Source of the DNA: Xylocopa sonorina
Taxonomy: Eukaryota; Arthropoda; Insecta; Hymenoptera; Apidae
DNA length: 64,000 nucleotides
NCBI RefSeq assembly: GCF_050948175.1
Contig: NW_027490109.1
Span: forward strand, 1,922,001 to 1,986,000
Direction of reading: 5' to 3'
Part shown: piece after piece, positions 39,501 through 54,695 of the stretch
Position numbering within the stretch: position 1 is the first letter of the stretch
Layout of the letters: each line of letters begins with the position of its first letter
Made by a program: the position numbers and the translations under genes
The notes under the pieces: generated by a model
What the model saw: the letters and a program-made list of their open reading frames with translations, nothing else
Database searches by the model: none
Told to the model about the DNA's origin: nothing

Positions 39501-41893
39501 ACAGAAATCCATTGCTACGATACTTAGACATCTGCAAACGCCATTTCCTTGCAAGGAAGTGTCGCATTTACATTCATTTGAAGTGTAGACGAGGAATACA
39601 TAACACTTCGCAAATCATATTATACCTTACCGTGAAACATAGAAATGAGATGCGATATCGCGTTTTAAAAAGCATTAGAACTCTATTGCTACGATACGTA
39701 GACATCTGCAGACGCTATTTCCTAGCAAGGAAGTGTCGCATTTACATCCATTTGAATCGTAGACGAGGAATACATGACATCTCGCAAATCATATTTTATC
39801 TTACCATGAAACATAGAAATGAGATGCGATATCGCGTTTTAAGAAGCATCAGAAATCCATTGCTACGATACGTAGACATCTGCAAACGCTATTTCCTTGC
39901 AAGGAAGTGTCGCATTTACATTCATTTGAAGTGTAAACGAGGAATACATAACACATCGCAAATCATATTATACCTTACCATGAAACACAGAAATGAGATG
40001 CGATATCGCGTTTTAAGAAGCATTAGAAATCTATTGCTACGATACATAGACATCTGCAAACGCTATTTCCTTGCAAGGAAGTGTCGCATTTACATTCATT
40101 TGAAGTGTAGACGAGGAATACATAACACTTTGCAAATCATATTATATCTTACCATGAAAAATAGAAATGAGATGCGATATCGCGTTTTAAGAAGCATTAG
40201 AACTCTATTGCTACGATACGTAGACATCTGCAAACGTTATTTCCTTGCAAGGAAGTGTCGCATTTACATTCATTTGAATCCTAGACGAGGAATGCATAAC
40301 ACTTCGCAAATCATATTATATCTTACCATGAAACATAGAAATGAGATGCGATATCGCGTTTTAAAAAGCATTAGAACTCTATTGCTACGATACGTAGACA
40401 TCTGCAGACGCTATTTCCTAGCAAGGAAGTGTTGCATTTACATTCATTTGAAGTGTAGACGAGGAGTACATGACACTTCGCAAATCATATTTTATCTTAC
40501 CATGAAACATAGAAATGAGATGCGATGTCGCGTTTTAAAAAGCATTAGAACTCTATTGCTACGATACGTAGACATCTGCAGATGCTATTTCCTAGCAAGG
40601 AAGTGTCGCATTTACATTCATTTGAAGTGTAGAAGAGGAATACATGACACTTCGCAAATCATATTATATCTTACCATGAAACATAGAAATGAGATGCGAT
40701 ATCGCGTTTTAAGAAGCAACAGAAATCCATTGCTACGATACTTAGACATCTGCAAACGCCATTTCCTTGCAAGGAAGTGTCGCATTTACATTCATTTGAA
40801 GTGTAGACGAGGAATACATAATACTTCGCAAATCATATTATACCTTACCGTGAAACATAGAAATGAGATGCGATATCGCGTTTTAAAAAGCATTAGAACT
40901 CTATTGCTACGATACGTAGACATCTGCAGACGCTATTTCCTAGCAAGGAAGTGTCGCATTTACATTCATTTGAAGTGTAGACGAGGAATACATAACACTT
41001 CGCAAATCATATTATATCTTACCATGAAAAATAGAAATGAGATGCGATATCGCGTTTTAAGAATCATTAGAACTTTATTGCTACGATACGTAGACATTTG
41101 CAAACGCTATTTCCTTGCAAGGAAGTGTCGCATTTACATTCATTTGAATCGTAGACGAGGAATGTATAACACTTCGCAAATCATATTATATCTTATCATG
41201 AAACATAGAAATGAGATGCGATATCGCGTTTTAAGAAGCATTAGAACTCTATTGCTACGATACCTAGACATCTGCAGACGCTATTTCCTTGCAAGGAAGT
41301 GTCGCATTTACATTCATTTGAATCGTAGACGAGGAATACATGATACTTCGCAAATCATATTATATCTTATCATGAAACATAGAAATGAGATGCGATATCG
41401 CGTTTTAAGAAGCATTAGAAATCTATTGCTACGATACGTAGACATCTGCAAACGCTATTTCCTAGCGAGGAAGTGTCGCATTCACATTCATTTGAAGCGT
41501 AGACGAGGAAGACATAACACTTCGCAAGTCATATTATATCTTACCATGAAACATAGAAATGAGATGCGATATCGCGTTTTAAGAAGCATTAGAACTCTAT
41601 TGCTACGATACGTAGACATCTGCAAACGCTAATTCCTAGCAAGGAAGTGTCGCATTTACATTCATTTGAATCGTTGACGAGGAATGCATAACACTTCGCA
41701 AATCATATTATATCTTACCATGAAACATAGAAATGAGATGCGATATCGCGTTTTAAAAAGCATTAGAACTCTATTGCTACGATACGTAGACATCTGCAGA
41801 TGCTATTTCCTAGCAAGGAAGTGTCGCATTTACATTCATTTGAAGTGTTGAAGAGGAATACATGACACTTCGCAAATTATATTATATCTTACC
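36500..41893 (+). repeat. 31-monomer block A (5394 bp)
   Basis: It starts at the monomer with 'gaaatgatatgc' and 'tttaggaagcaac', which recurs at 41894, 46070 and 63296. Relative to block C it carries private changes at 'gatatctcg' (37914), 'ttgatgtgtag' (38360) and 'cgcaaaacat' (38914), and otherwise looks almost identical up to 40965. Confidence 0.92.
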
Positions 41894-44800
41894 ATGAAAC
41901 ATAGAAATGATATGCGATATCGCGTTTTAGGAAGCAACAGAAATTCATTGCTACGATACTTAGACATCTGCAAACGCTATTTCCTTGCAAGGAAGTGTCG
42001 CATTTACATTCATTTGAAGCGTAGACGAGGAATACATAACACTTCGCAAATCATATTATATCTTACCATGAAACATAGAAATGAGATGCGATATCGCGTT
42101 TTAAAAAGCATTAGAACTCTATTGCTACGATACGTAGACATCTGCAGACGCTATTTCCTAGCAAGGAAGTGTCGCATTTACATCCATTTGAATCGTAGAC
42201 GAGGAATACATGACATCTCGCAAATCATATTTTATCTTACCATGAAACATAGAAATGAGATGCGATATCGCGTTTTAAGAAGCATTAGAACTCTATTGCT
42301 ACGATACCTAGACATCTGCAGACGCTATTTCCTTGCAAGGAAGTGTCGCATTTACATTCATTTGAATCGTAGACGACGAATACATGATACGTCGCAAATC
42401 ATATTATATTTTACCATGAAACATAGAAATGAGATGCGATATCGCGTTTTAAGAAGCATTAGAAATCTATTGCTACGATACGTAGACATCTGCAAACGCT
42501 ATTTCCTAGCGAGGAAGTGTCGCATTCACATTCATTTGAAGTGTAGACGAGGAATACATGACACTTCGCAAATCATATTTTATCTTACCATGAAACATAG
42601 AAATGAGATGCGATATCGCGTTTTAAAAAGCATTAGAACTCTATTGCTACGATACGTAGACATCTGCAGACGCTATTTCCTTGCAAGGAAGTGTCGCATT
42701 TACATTCATTTGAATCGTAGACGAGGAATGCATAACACTTCGCAAATCATATTATATCTTACCATGAAACATAGAAATGAGATGCGATATCGCGTTTTAA
42801 GATGCAATAGAACTCTATTGCTACGATACGTAGACATCTGCAAACGCTATATCCTTGCAAGGGAGTGTCGCATTTACATTCATTTGAAGTGTAGACGAGG
42901 AGTACATGACACTTCGCAAATCATATTTTATCTTACCATGAAACATAGCAATGAGATGCGATATCGCGTTTTAAGAATCATAAGAACTCTATTGCTACGA
43001 TACGTAGACATCTGCAAACGCTATTTCCTTGCAAGGAAGTGTCGCATTTACATTCATTTGAATCGTTGACGAGGAATGCATAACACTTCGCAAATCATAT
43101 TTTATCTTACCATGAAACATAGAAATGGGATGCTATATCGCGTTTTAAGAATCATAAGAACTTTATTGCTACGATACGTAGACATCTGCAAACGCTACTT
43201 CCTTGCAAGGAAGTGTCGTATTTACATTCATTTGAATCGTAGACGAGGAATGTATAACACTTCGCATATCATATTATATCTTATCATGAAACATAGAAAT
43301 GAGATGCGATATCGCGTTTTAAGAAGCATTAGAACTCTATTGCTACGATACGTAGACATCTGCAAACGTTATTTCCTTGCAAGGAAGTGTCGCATTTACA
43401 TTCATTTGAATCGTAGACGAGGAATGCATAACACTTCGCAAATCATATTATATCTTACCATGAAACATAGAAATGAGATGCGATATCGCGTTTTAAAAAG
43501 CATTACAACTCTATTGCTACGATACGTAGACATCTGCAGACGCTATTTCCTAGCAAGGAAGTGTCGTATTTACATTCATTTGAATCGTAGACGAGGAATG
43601 TATAACACTTCGCAAATCATATTATATCTTACCATGAAACATAGAAATGAGATGCGATATCGCGTTTTAAGAAGCAACAGAAATCCATTGCTACGATACT
43701 TAGACATCTGCAAACGCCATTTCCTTGCAAGGAAGTGTCGCATTTACATTCATTTGAAGTGTAGACGAGGAATACATAACACTTCGCAAATCATATTATA
43801 CCTTACCGTGAAACATAGAAATGAGATGCGATATCGCGTTTTAAAAAGCATTAGAACTCTATTGCTACGATACGTAGACATCTGCAGACGCTATTTCCTA
43901 GCAAGGAAGTGTCGCATTTACATCCATTTGAATCGTAGACGAGGAATACATGACATCTCGCAAATCATATTTTATCTTACCATGAAACATAGAAATGAGA
44001 TGCGATATCGCGTTTTAAGAAGCATCAGAAATCCATTGCTACGATACGTAGACATCTGCAAACGCTATTTCCTTGCAAGGAAGTGTCGCATTTACATTCA
44101 TTTGAAGTGTAAACGAGGAATACATAACACATCGCAAATCATATTATACCTTACCATGAAACACAGAAATGAGATGCGATATCGCGTTTTAAGAAGCATT
44201 AGAAATCTATTGCTACGATACATAGACATCTGCAAACGCTATTTCCTTGCAAGGAAGTGTCACATTTACATTCATTTGAAGTGTAGACGAGGAATACATA
44301 ACACTTTGCAAATCATATTATATCTTACCATGAAAAATAGAAATGAGATGCGATATCGCGTTTTAAGAAGCATTAGAACTCTATTGCTACGATACGTAGA
44401 CATCTGCAAACGTTATTTCCTTGCAAGGAAGTGTCGCATTTACATTCATTTGAATCCTAGACGAGGAATGCATAACACTTCGCAAATCATATTATATCTT
44501 ACCATGAAACATAGAAATGAGATGCGATATCGCGTTTTAAAAAGCATTAGAACTCTATTGCTACGATACGTAGACATCTGCAGACGCTATTTCCTAGCAA
44601 GGAAGTGTTGCATTTACATTCATTTGAAGTGTAGACGAGGAGTACATGACACTTCGCAAATCATATTTTATCTTACCATGAAACATAGAAATGAGATGCG
44701 ATGTCGCGTTTTAAAAAGCATTAGAACTCTATTGCTACGATACGTAGACATCTGCAGATGCTATTTCCTAGCAAGGAAGTGTCGCATTTACATTCATTTG

Positions 44801-46069
44801 AAGTGTAGAAGAGGAATACATGACACTTCGCAAATCATATTATATCTTACCATGAAACATAGAAATGAGATGCGATATCGCGTTTTAAGAAGCAACAGAA
44901 ATCCATTGCTACGATACTTAGACATCTGCAAACGCCATTTCCTTGCAAGGAAGTGTCGCATTTACATTCATTTGAAGTGTAGACGAGGAATACATAACAC
45001 TTCGCAAATCATATTATACCTTACCGTGAAACATAGAAATGAGATGCGATATCGCGTTTTAAAAAGCATTAGAACTCTATTGCTACGATACGTAGACATC
45101 TGCAGACGCTATTTCCTAGCAAGGAAGTGTCGCATTTACATTCATTTGAAGTGTAGACGAGGAATACATAACACTTCTCAAATCATATTATATCTTACCA
45201 TGAAAAATAGAAATGAGATGCGATATCGCGTTTTAAGAATCATTAGAACTTTATTGCTACGATACGTAGACATTTGCAAACGCTATTTCCTTGCAAGGAA
45301 GTGTCGCATTTACATTCATTTGAATCGTAGACGAGGAATGTATAACACTTCGCAAATCATATTATATCTTATCATGAAACATAGAAATGAGATGCGATAT
45401 CGCGTTTTAAGAAGCATTAGAACTCTATTGCTACGATACCTAGACATCTGCAGACGCTATTTCCTTGCAAGGAAGTGTCGCATTTACATTCATTTGAATC
45501 GTAGACGAGGAATACATGATACTTCGCAAATCATATTATATCTTATCATGAAACATAGAAATGAGATGCGATATCGCGTTTTAAGAAGCATTAGAAATCT
45601 ATTGCTACGATACGTAGACATCTGCAAACGCTATTTCCTAGCGAGGAAGTGTCGCATTCACATTCATTTGAAGCGTAGACGAGGAAGACATAACACTTCG
45701 CAAGTCATATTATATCTTACCATGAAACATAGAAATGAGATGCGATATCGCGTTTTAAGAAGCATTAGAACTCTATTGCTACGATACGTAGACATCTGCA
45801 AACGCTAATTCCTAGCAAGGAAGTGTCGCATTTACATTCATTTGAATCGTTGACGAGGAATGCATAACACTTCGCAAATCATATTATATCTTACCATGAA
45901 ACATAGAAATGAGATGCGATATCGCGTTTTAAAAAGCATTAGAACTCTATTGCTACGATACGTAGACATCTGCAGATGCTATTTCCTAGCAAGGAAGTGT
46001 CGCATTTACATTCATTTGAAGTGTTGAAGAGGAATACATGACACTTCGCAAATTATATTATATCTTACC
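41894..46069 (+). repeat. 24-monomer block B (4176 bp), deletion derivative of A
   Basis: It is identical in order to block A except that seven monomers (1218 bp) are missing. Near 42270-42300 the 'catgacatctcgc' monomer is followed directly by a 'gatacctagac' monomer that in block A lies seven units further on. The deletion keeps the 174-bp phase. Confidence 0.92.
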
Positions 46070-49000
46070 ATGAAACATAGAAATGATATGCGATATCGCG
46101 TTTTAGGAAGCAACAGAAATTCATTGCTACGATACTTAGACATCTGCAAACGCTATTTCCTTGCAAGGAAGTGTCGCATTTACATTCATTTGAAGCGTAG
46201 ACGAGGAATACATAACACTTCGCAAATCATATTATATCTTACCATGAAACATAGAAATGAGATGCGATATCGCGTTTTAAAAAGCATTAGAACTCTATTG
46301 CTACGATACGTAGACATCTGCAGACGCTATTTCCTAGCAAGGAAGTGTCGCATTTACATCCATTTGAATCGTAGACGAGGAATACATGACATCTCGCAAA
46401 TCATATTTTATCTTACCATGAAACATAGAAATGAGATGCGATATCGCGTTTTAAGAAGCATCAGAAATCCATTGCTACGATACGTAGACATCTGCAAACG
46501 CTATTTCCTTGCAAGGAAGTGTCGCATTTACATTCATTTGAAGTGTAAACGAGGAATACATAACACTTCGCAAATCATATTATACCTTACCATGAAACAC
46601 AGAAATGAGATGCGATATCGCGTTTTAAGAAGCATTAGAAATCTATTGCTACGATACATAGACATCTGCAAACGCTATTTCCTTGCAAGGAAGTGTCGCA
46701 TTTACATTCATTTGAAGTGTAGACGAGGAATACATAACACTTTGCAAATCATATTATATCTTACCATGAAAAATAGAAATGAGATGCGATATCGCGTTTT
46801 AAGAAGCATTAGAACTCTATTGCTACGATACGTAGACATCTGCAAACGTTATTTCCTTGCAAGGAAGTGTCGCATTTACATTCATTTGAATCGTAGACGA
46901 GGAATGCATAACACTTCGCAAATCATATTATATCTTACCATGAATCATAGAAATGAGATGCGATATCGCATTTTAAAAAGCATTAGAACTCTATTGCTAC
47001 GATACGTAGACATCTGCAGACGCCATTTCCTAGCAAGGAAGTGTTGCATTTACATTCATTTGAAGTGTAGACGAGGAGTACATGACACTTCGCAAATCAT
47101 ATTTTATCTTACCATGAAACATAGCAATGAGATGCGATATCGCGTTTTAAGAATCATAAGAACTCTATTGCTACGATACGTAGACATCTGCAAACGCTAT
47201 TTCCTTGCAAGGAAGTGTCGCATTTACATTCATTTGAATCGTTGACGAGGAATGCATAACACTTCGCAAATCATATTTTATCTTACCATGAAACATAGAA
47301 ATGAGATGCGATATCGCGTTTTAAAAAGCATTAGAACTCTATTGCTACGATACGTAGACATCTGCAGACGCTATTTCCTAGCAAGGAAGTGTCGTATTTA
47401 CATTCATTTGAATCGTAGACGAGGAATGTATAACACTTCGCATATCATATTATATCTTATCATGAAACATAGAAATGAGATGCGATATCGCGTTTTAAGA
47501 AGCATTAGAACTCTATTGCTACGATACCTAGACATCTGCAGACGCTATTTCCTTGCAAGGAAGTGTCGCATTTACATTCATTTGAATCGTAGACGAGGAA
47601 TGTACAACACTTCGCAAATCATATTATATCTTATCATGAAACATAGAAATGAGATGCGATATCGCGTTTTAAGAAGCATTAGAACTCTATTGCTACGATA
47701 CCTAGACATCTGCAGACGCTATTTCCTTGCAAGGAAGTGTCGCATTTACATTCATTTGAATCGTAGACGACGAATACATGATACGTCGCAAATCATATTA
47801 TATTTTACCATGAAACATAGAAATGAGATGCGATATCGCGTTTTAAGAAGCATTAGAAATCTATTGCTACGATACGTAGACATCTGCAAACGCTATTTCC
47901 TAGCGAGGAAGTGTCGCATTCACATTCATTTGAAGTGTAGACGAGGAATACATGACACTTCGCAAATCATATTTTATCTTACCATGAAACATAGAAATGA
48001 GATGCGATATCGCGTTTTAAAAAGCATTAGAACTCTATTGCTACGATACGTAGACATCTGCAGACGCTATTTCCTTGCAAGGAAGTGTCGCATTTACATT
48101 CATTTGAATCGTAGACGAGGAATGCATAACACTTCGCAAATCATATTATATCTTACCATGAAACATAGAAATGAGATGCGATATCGCGTTTTAAGATGCA
48201 ATAGAACTCTATTGCTACGATACGTAGACATCTGCAAACGCTATATCCTTGCAAGGGAGTGTCGCATTTACATTCATTTGAAGTGTAGACGAGGAGTACA
48301 TGACACTTCGCAAATCATATTTTATCTTACCATGAAACATAGCAATGAGATGCGATATCGCGTTTTAAGAATCATAAGAACTCTATTGCTACGATACGTA
48401 GACATCTGCAAACGCTATTTCCTTGCAAGGAAGTGTCGCATTTACATTCATTTGAATCGTTGACGAGGAATGCATAACACTTCGCAAATCATATTTTATC
48501 TTACCATGAAACATAGAAATGGGATGCTATATCGCGTTTTAAGAATCATAAGAACTTTATTGCTACGATACGTAGACATCTGCAAACGCTACTTCCTTGC
48601 AAGGAAGTGTCGTATTTACATTCATTTGAATCGTAGACGAGGAATGTATAACACTTCGCATATCATATTATATCTTATCATGAAACATAGAAATGAGATG
48701 CGATATCGCGTTTTAAGAAGCATTAGAACTCTATTGCTACGATACGTAGACATCTGCAAACGTTATTTCCTTGCAAGGAAGTGTCGCATTTACATTCATT
48801 TGAATCGTAGACGAGGAATGCATAACACTTCGCAAATCATATTATATCTTACCATGAAACATAGAAATGAGATGCGATATCGCGTTTTAAAAAGCATTAC
48901 AACTCTATTGCTACGATACGTAGACATCTGCAGACGCTATTTCCTAGCAAGGAAGTGTCGCATTCACATTCATTTGAATCGTAGACGAGGAATGTATAAC

Positions 49001-50535
49001 ACTTCGCAAATCATATTATATCTTACCATGAAACATAGAAATGAGATGCGATATCGCGTTTTAAGAAGCAACAGAAATCCATTGCTACGATACTTAGACA
49101 TCTGCAAACGCCATTTCCTTGCAAGGAAGTGTCGCATTTACATTCATTTGAAGTGTAGACGAGGAATACATAACACTTCGCAAATCATATTATACCTTAC
49201 CGTGAAACATAGAAATGAGATGCGATATCGCGTTTTAAAAAGCATTAGAACTCTATTGCTACGATACGTAGACATCTGCGGACGCTATTTCCTAGCAAGG
49301 AAGTGTCGCATTTACATCCATTTGAATCGTAGACGAGGAATACATGACATCTCGCAAATCATATTTTATCTTACCATGAAACATAGAAATGAGATGCGAT
49401 ATCGCGTTTTAAGAAGCATCAGAAATCCATTGCTACGATACGTAGACATCTGCAAACGCTATTTCCTTGCAAGGAAGTGTCGCATTTACATTCATTTGAA
49501 GTGTAAACGAGGAATACATAACACATCGCAAATCATATTATACCTTACCATGAAACACAGAAATGAGATGCGATATCGCGTTTTAAGAAGCATTAGAAAT
49601 CTATTGCTACGATACATAGACATCTGCAAACGCTATTTCCTTGCAAGGAAGTGTCGCATTTACATTCATTTGAAGTGTAGACGAGGAATACATAACACTT
49701 TGCAAATCATATTATATCTTACCATGAAAAATAGAAATGAGATGCGATATCGCGTTTTAAGAAGCATTAGAACTCTATTGCTACGATACGTAGACATCTG
49801 CAAACGTTATTTCCTTGCAAGGAAGTGTCGCATTTACATTCATTTGAATCCTAGACGAGGAATGCATAACACTTCGCAAATCATATTATATCTTACCATG
49901 AAACATAGAAATGAGATGCGATATCGCGTTTTAAAAAGCATTAGAACTCTATTGCTACGATACGTAGACATCTGCAGACGCTATTTCCTAGCAAGGAAGT
50001 GTTGCATTTACATTCATTTGAAGTGTAGACGAGGAGTACATGACACTTCGCAAATCATATTTTATCTTACCATGAAACATAGAAATGAGATGCGATGTCG
50101 CGTTTTAAAAAGCATTAGAACTCTATTGCTACGATACGTAGACATCTGCAGATGCTATTTCCTAGCAAGGAAGTGTCGCATTTACATTCATTTGAAGTGT
50201 AGAAGAGGAATACATGACACTTCGCAAATCATATTATATCTTACCATGAAACATAGAAATGAGATGCGATATCGCGTTTTAAGAAGCAACAGAAATCCAT
50301 TGCTACGATACTTAGACATCTGCAAACGCCATTTCCTTGCAAGGAAGTGTCGCATTTACATTCATTTGAAGTGTAGACGAGGAATACATAACACTTCGCA
50401 AATCATATTATACCTTACCGTGAAACATAGAAATGAGATGCGATATCGCGTTTTAAAAAGCATTAGAACTCTATTGCTACGATACGTAGACATCTGCAGA
50501 CGCTATTTCCTAGCAAGGAAGTGTCGCATTTACAT
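46070..50535 (+). repeat. 31-monomer-type block C
   Basis: It matches block A (36500-40965) at offset 9570 with very few mismatches and retains the seven monomers missing from block B. It diverges at 50536, where 'tacatccatttg' replaces 'tacattcatttg'. A private 'gatatcgcatttt' is near 46963. Confidence 0.92.
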
Positions 50536-50593
50536 CCATTTGAATCGTAGACGAGGAATACATGACATCTCGCAAATCATATTTTATCTTACC
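49898..50593 (+). repeat. 4-monomer tandem duplication in block C, first unit (696 bp)
   Basis: Order of types: 'gtgttgcattt', 'gatgtcgcg', 'caacagaaatcc' and 'catgacatctcgc'. The same four follow at 50594-51289. The breakpoint joins a 'catgacatctcgc' monomer to a 'gtgttgcattt' monomer, a junction also present near 35108. Confidence 0.85.
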
Positions 50594-51289
50594 ATGAAAC
50601 ATAGAAATGAGATGCGATATCGCGTTTTAAAAAGCATTAGAACTCTATTGCTACGATACGTAGACATCTGCAGACGCTATTTCCTAGCAAGGAAGTGTTG
50701 CATTTACATTCATTTGAAGTGTAGACGAGGAGTACATGACACTTCGCAAATCATATTTTATCTTACCATGAAACATAGAAATGAGATGCGATGTCGCGTT
50801 TTAAAAAGCATTAGAACTCTATTGCTACGATACGTAGACATCTGCAGATGCTATTTCCTAGCAAGGAAGTGTCGCATTTACATTCATTTGAAGTGTAGAA
50901 GAGGAATACATGACACTTCGCAAATCATATTATATCTTACCATGAAACATAGAAATGAGATGCGATATCGCGTTTTAAGAAGCAACAGAAATCCATTGCT
51001 ACGATACTTAGACATCTGCAAACGCCATTTCCTTGCAAGGAAGTGTCGCATTTACATTCATTTGAAGTGTAGACGAGGAATACATAACACTTCGCAAATC
51101 ATATTATACCTTACCGTGAAACATAGAAATGAGATGCGATATCGCGTTTTAAAAAGCATTAGAACTCTATTGCTACGATACGTAGACATCTGCAGACGCT
51201 ATTTCCTAGCAAGGAAGTGTCGCATTTACATCCATTTGAATCGTAGACGAGGAATACATGACATCTCGCAAATCATATTTTATCTTACC
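50594..51289 (+). repeat. 4-monomer tandem duplication in block C, second unit (696 bp)
   Basis: Direct repeat of 49898-50593. After it the array resumes the block-A-like order ('catcagaaatcc', 'gatacataga', 'catgaaaaatag') before switching near 51812 to monomers like those at 20492-20980. Confidence 0.85.
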
Positions 51290-52607
51290 ATGAAACATAG
51301 AAATGAGATGCGATATCGCGTTTTAAGAAGCATCAGAAATCCATTGCTACGATACGTAGACATCTGCAAACGCTATTTCCTTGCAAGGAAGTGTCGCATT
51401 TACATTCATTTGAAGTGTAAACGAGGAATACATAACACATCGCAAATCATATTATACCTTACCATGAAACACAGAAATGAGATGCGATATCGCGTTTTAA
51501 GAAGCATTAGAAATCTATTGCTACGATACATAGACATCTGCAAACGCTATTTCCTTGCAAGGAAGTGTCGCATTTACATTCATTTGAAGTGTAGACGAGG
51601 AATACATAACACTTTGCAAATCATATTATATCTTACCATGAAAAATAGAAATGAGATGCGATATCGCATTTTAAGAAGCATTAGAACTCTATTGCTACGA
51701 TACGTAGACATCTGCAAACGTTATTTCCTTGCAAGGAAGTGTCGCATTTACATTCATTTGAATCGTAGACGAGGAATGCATAACACTTCTCAAATCATAT
51801 TATATCTTACCATGAAACATAGAAATGGGATGCTATATCGCGTTTTAAGAATCATAAGAACTTTATTGCTACGATACGTAGACATCTGCAGACGCTATTT
51901 CCTAGCAAGGAAGTGTCGTATTTACATTCATTTGAATCGTAGACGAGGAATGTATAACACTTCGCATATCATATTATATCTTATCATGAAACATAGAAAT
52001 GAGATGCGATATCGCGTTTTAAGAAGCATTAGAACTCTATTGCTACGATACCTAGACATCTGCAGACGCTATTTCCTTGCAAGGAAGTGTCGCATTTACA
52101 TTCATTTGAATCGTAGACGAGGAATGTACAACACTTCGCAAATCATATTATATCTTATCATGAAACATAGAAATGAGATGCGATATCGCGTTTTAAGAAG
52201 CATTAGAACTCTATTGCTACGATACCTAGACATCTGCAGACGCTATTTCCTTGCAAGGAAGTGTCGCATTTACATTCATTTGAATCGTAGACGAGGAATA
52301 CATGATACGTCGCAAATCATATTATATTTTACCATGAAACATAGAAATGAGATGCGATATCGCGTTTTAAGAAGCATTAGAAATCTATTGCTACGATACG
52401 TAGACATCTGCAAACGCTATTTCCTAGCGAGGAAGTGTCGCATTCACATTCATTTGAAGTGCAGACGAGGAATACATGACACTTCGCAAATCATATTTTA
52501 TCTTACCATGAAACATAGAAATGAGATGCGATATCGCGTTTTAAAAAGCATTAGAACTCTATTGCTACGATACGTAGACATCTGCAAACGCTATATCCTT
52601 GCAAGGG
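51290..52607 (+). repeat. Monomers resembling 20.5-21.2 kb and 26.9-27.6 kb
   Basis: From about 51986 to about 53066 this stretch matches 26930-28010 at offset 25056, including 'ctatatccttgcaaggg' (near 52591) and the 'cgcaatgaat' stop variant (52660). It has two, not three, of the 'gatacctagac' monomers before the 'gatacgtcgc' monomer. Confidence 0.8.
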
Positions 52608-54088
52608 AGTGTCGCATTTACATTCATTTGAATCGTAGACGAGGAATGCATAACACTTCGCAATGAATATTATATCTTACCATGAAACATAGAAATGAGA
52701 TGCGATATCGCGTTTTAAGAAGCATTAGAAATCTATTGCTACGATACGTAGACATCTGCAAACGCTATTTCCTAGCGGGGAAGTGTCGCATTCACATTCA
52801 TTTGAAATTTAGACGAGGAATACATAACACTTCGCAAATCATATTATATCTTACCATGAAACATAGAAATGGGATGCAATATCGCGATTTAAGAATCATA
52901 AGAACTCTATTGCTACGATACGCAGACATCTGCAAACGCCATTTCCTTGCAAGGAAGTGTCGCATTTACATTCATTTGAAGTGTAGACGAGGAATACATG
53001 ACACTTCGCAAATCATATCTTATCTTACCATGAAACATAGAAATGAGATGCGATATCGCGTTTTAAGAATCATAAGAACTCTATTGCTACGATACGTAGA
53101 CATCCGCAAACGCTATTTCCTTGCAAGGAAGTGTCGCATTTACATTCATTTGAATCGTAGACGAGGAATGCATAACACATCGCAAATCATATTATATCTT
53201 ACCATGAAACATTGAAATAAGATGCGATATCGCGTTTTAAAAAGCATTAGAACTCTATTGCTACGATACGTAGACATCTGTAGATGCTATTTCCTAGCAA
53301 GGAAGTGTCGCATTTACATTCATTTGAAGCGTAGACGAGGAATACATGACACTTCGCAAATCATATTATATCTTACCATGAAACATAGAAAAGAGATGCG
53401 ATATCGCGTCTTAAGAAGCATCAGAAATCCATTGCTACGATACGTAGACATCTGCAAACGCTATTTCCTTGCAAGGAAGTGTCGCATTTACTTTCATTTG
53501 AAGTGTAGACGAGGAATACATAACACTTCGCAAATCATATTATACCTTACCGTGAAACATAGAAATGAGATGCGATATCGCGTTTTAAGAAGCATTAGAA
53601 ATCTATTGCTACGATACATAGACATCTGCAAACGCTATTTCCATGCAAGGAAGTGTCGTATTTACATTCATTTGAAGTGTAGACGAGGAATACATAACAC
53701 TTCGCAAATCATATTATATCTTACCATGAAAAATAGAAATGAGATGCGATATCGCGTTTTAAGAAGCATCAGAAATCCATTGCTACGATACGTAGACATC
53801 TGCAAACGCTATTTCCTTCCAAGGAAGTGTTGCATTTACTTTCATTTGAAGTATAGACGAGGAATACATAACACTTCGCAAATCATATTATACCTTACCG
53901 TGAAACATAGAAATGAGATGCGATATCGCGTTTTAAGAAGCATTAGAAATCTATTGCTACGATACATAGACATCTGCAAACGCTATTTCCTTGCAAGGAA
54001 GTGTCGTATTTACATTCATTTGAATCGTAGACGAGGAATGCATAACACATCGCAAATCATATTATATCTTACCATGAAACATAGAAAT
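52608..54088 (+). repeat. 1481-bp duplication, copy 1 (period 2088, 12 monomers)
   Basis: It matches 54696-56176, bounded by base differences at 52607 and 54089. It includes the marker monomer at 52682 and the 'cattgaaat' stop variant near 53210. Private changes include 'gacatccgc' (53099) and 'agaaaagag' (53387). Confidence 0.9.
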
Positions 54089-54695
54089 GAGATGCGATAT
54101 CGCGTTTTAAAAAGCATTAGAACTCTATTGCTACGATACGTAGACATCTGCAGACGCTATTTCCTAGCAAGAAAGTGTCGCATTTACATCCATTTGAATC
54201 GTAGACGAGGAATACATGACATCTCGCAAATCATATTTTATCTTACCATGAAACATAGAAATGAGATGCGATATCGCGTTTTAAGAAGCATCAGAAATCC
54301 ATTGCTACGATACGTAGACATCTGCAAACGCTATTTCCTTGCAAGGAAGTGTCGCATTTACATTCATTTGAAGTGTAGACGAGGAATACATAACACTTCG
54401 CAAATCATATTATACCTTACCATGAAACATAGAAATGAGATGCGATATCGCGTTTTAAGAAGCATTAGAAATCTATTGCTACGATACATAGACATCTGCA
54501 AACGCTATTTCCTTGCAAGGAAGTGTCGCATTTACATTCACTTGAAGTGTAGACGAGGAATACATAACACTTCGCAAATCATATTACATCTTACCATGAA
54601 AAATAGAAATGAGATGCGATATCGCGTTCTAAGAAGCATTAGAACTCTATTGCTACGATACGTAGACATCTGCAAACGCTATTTCCTTGCAAGGA

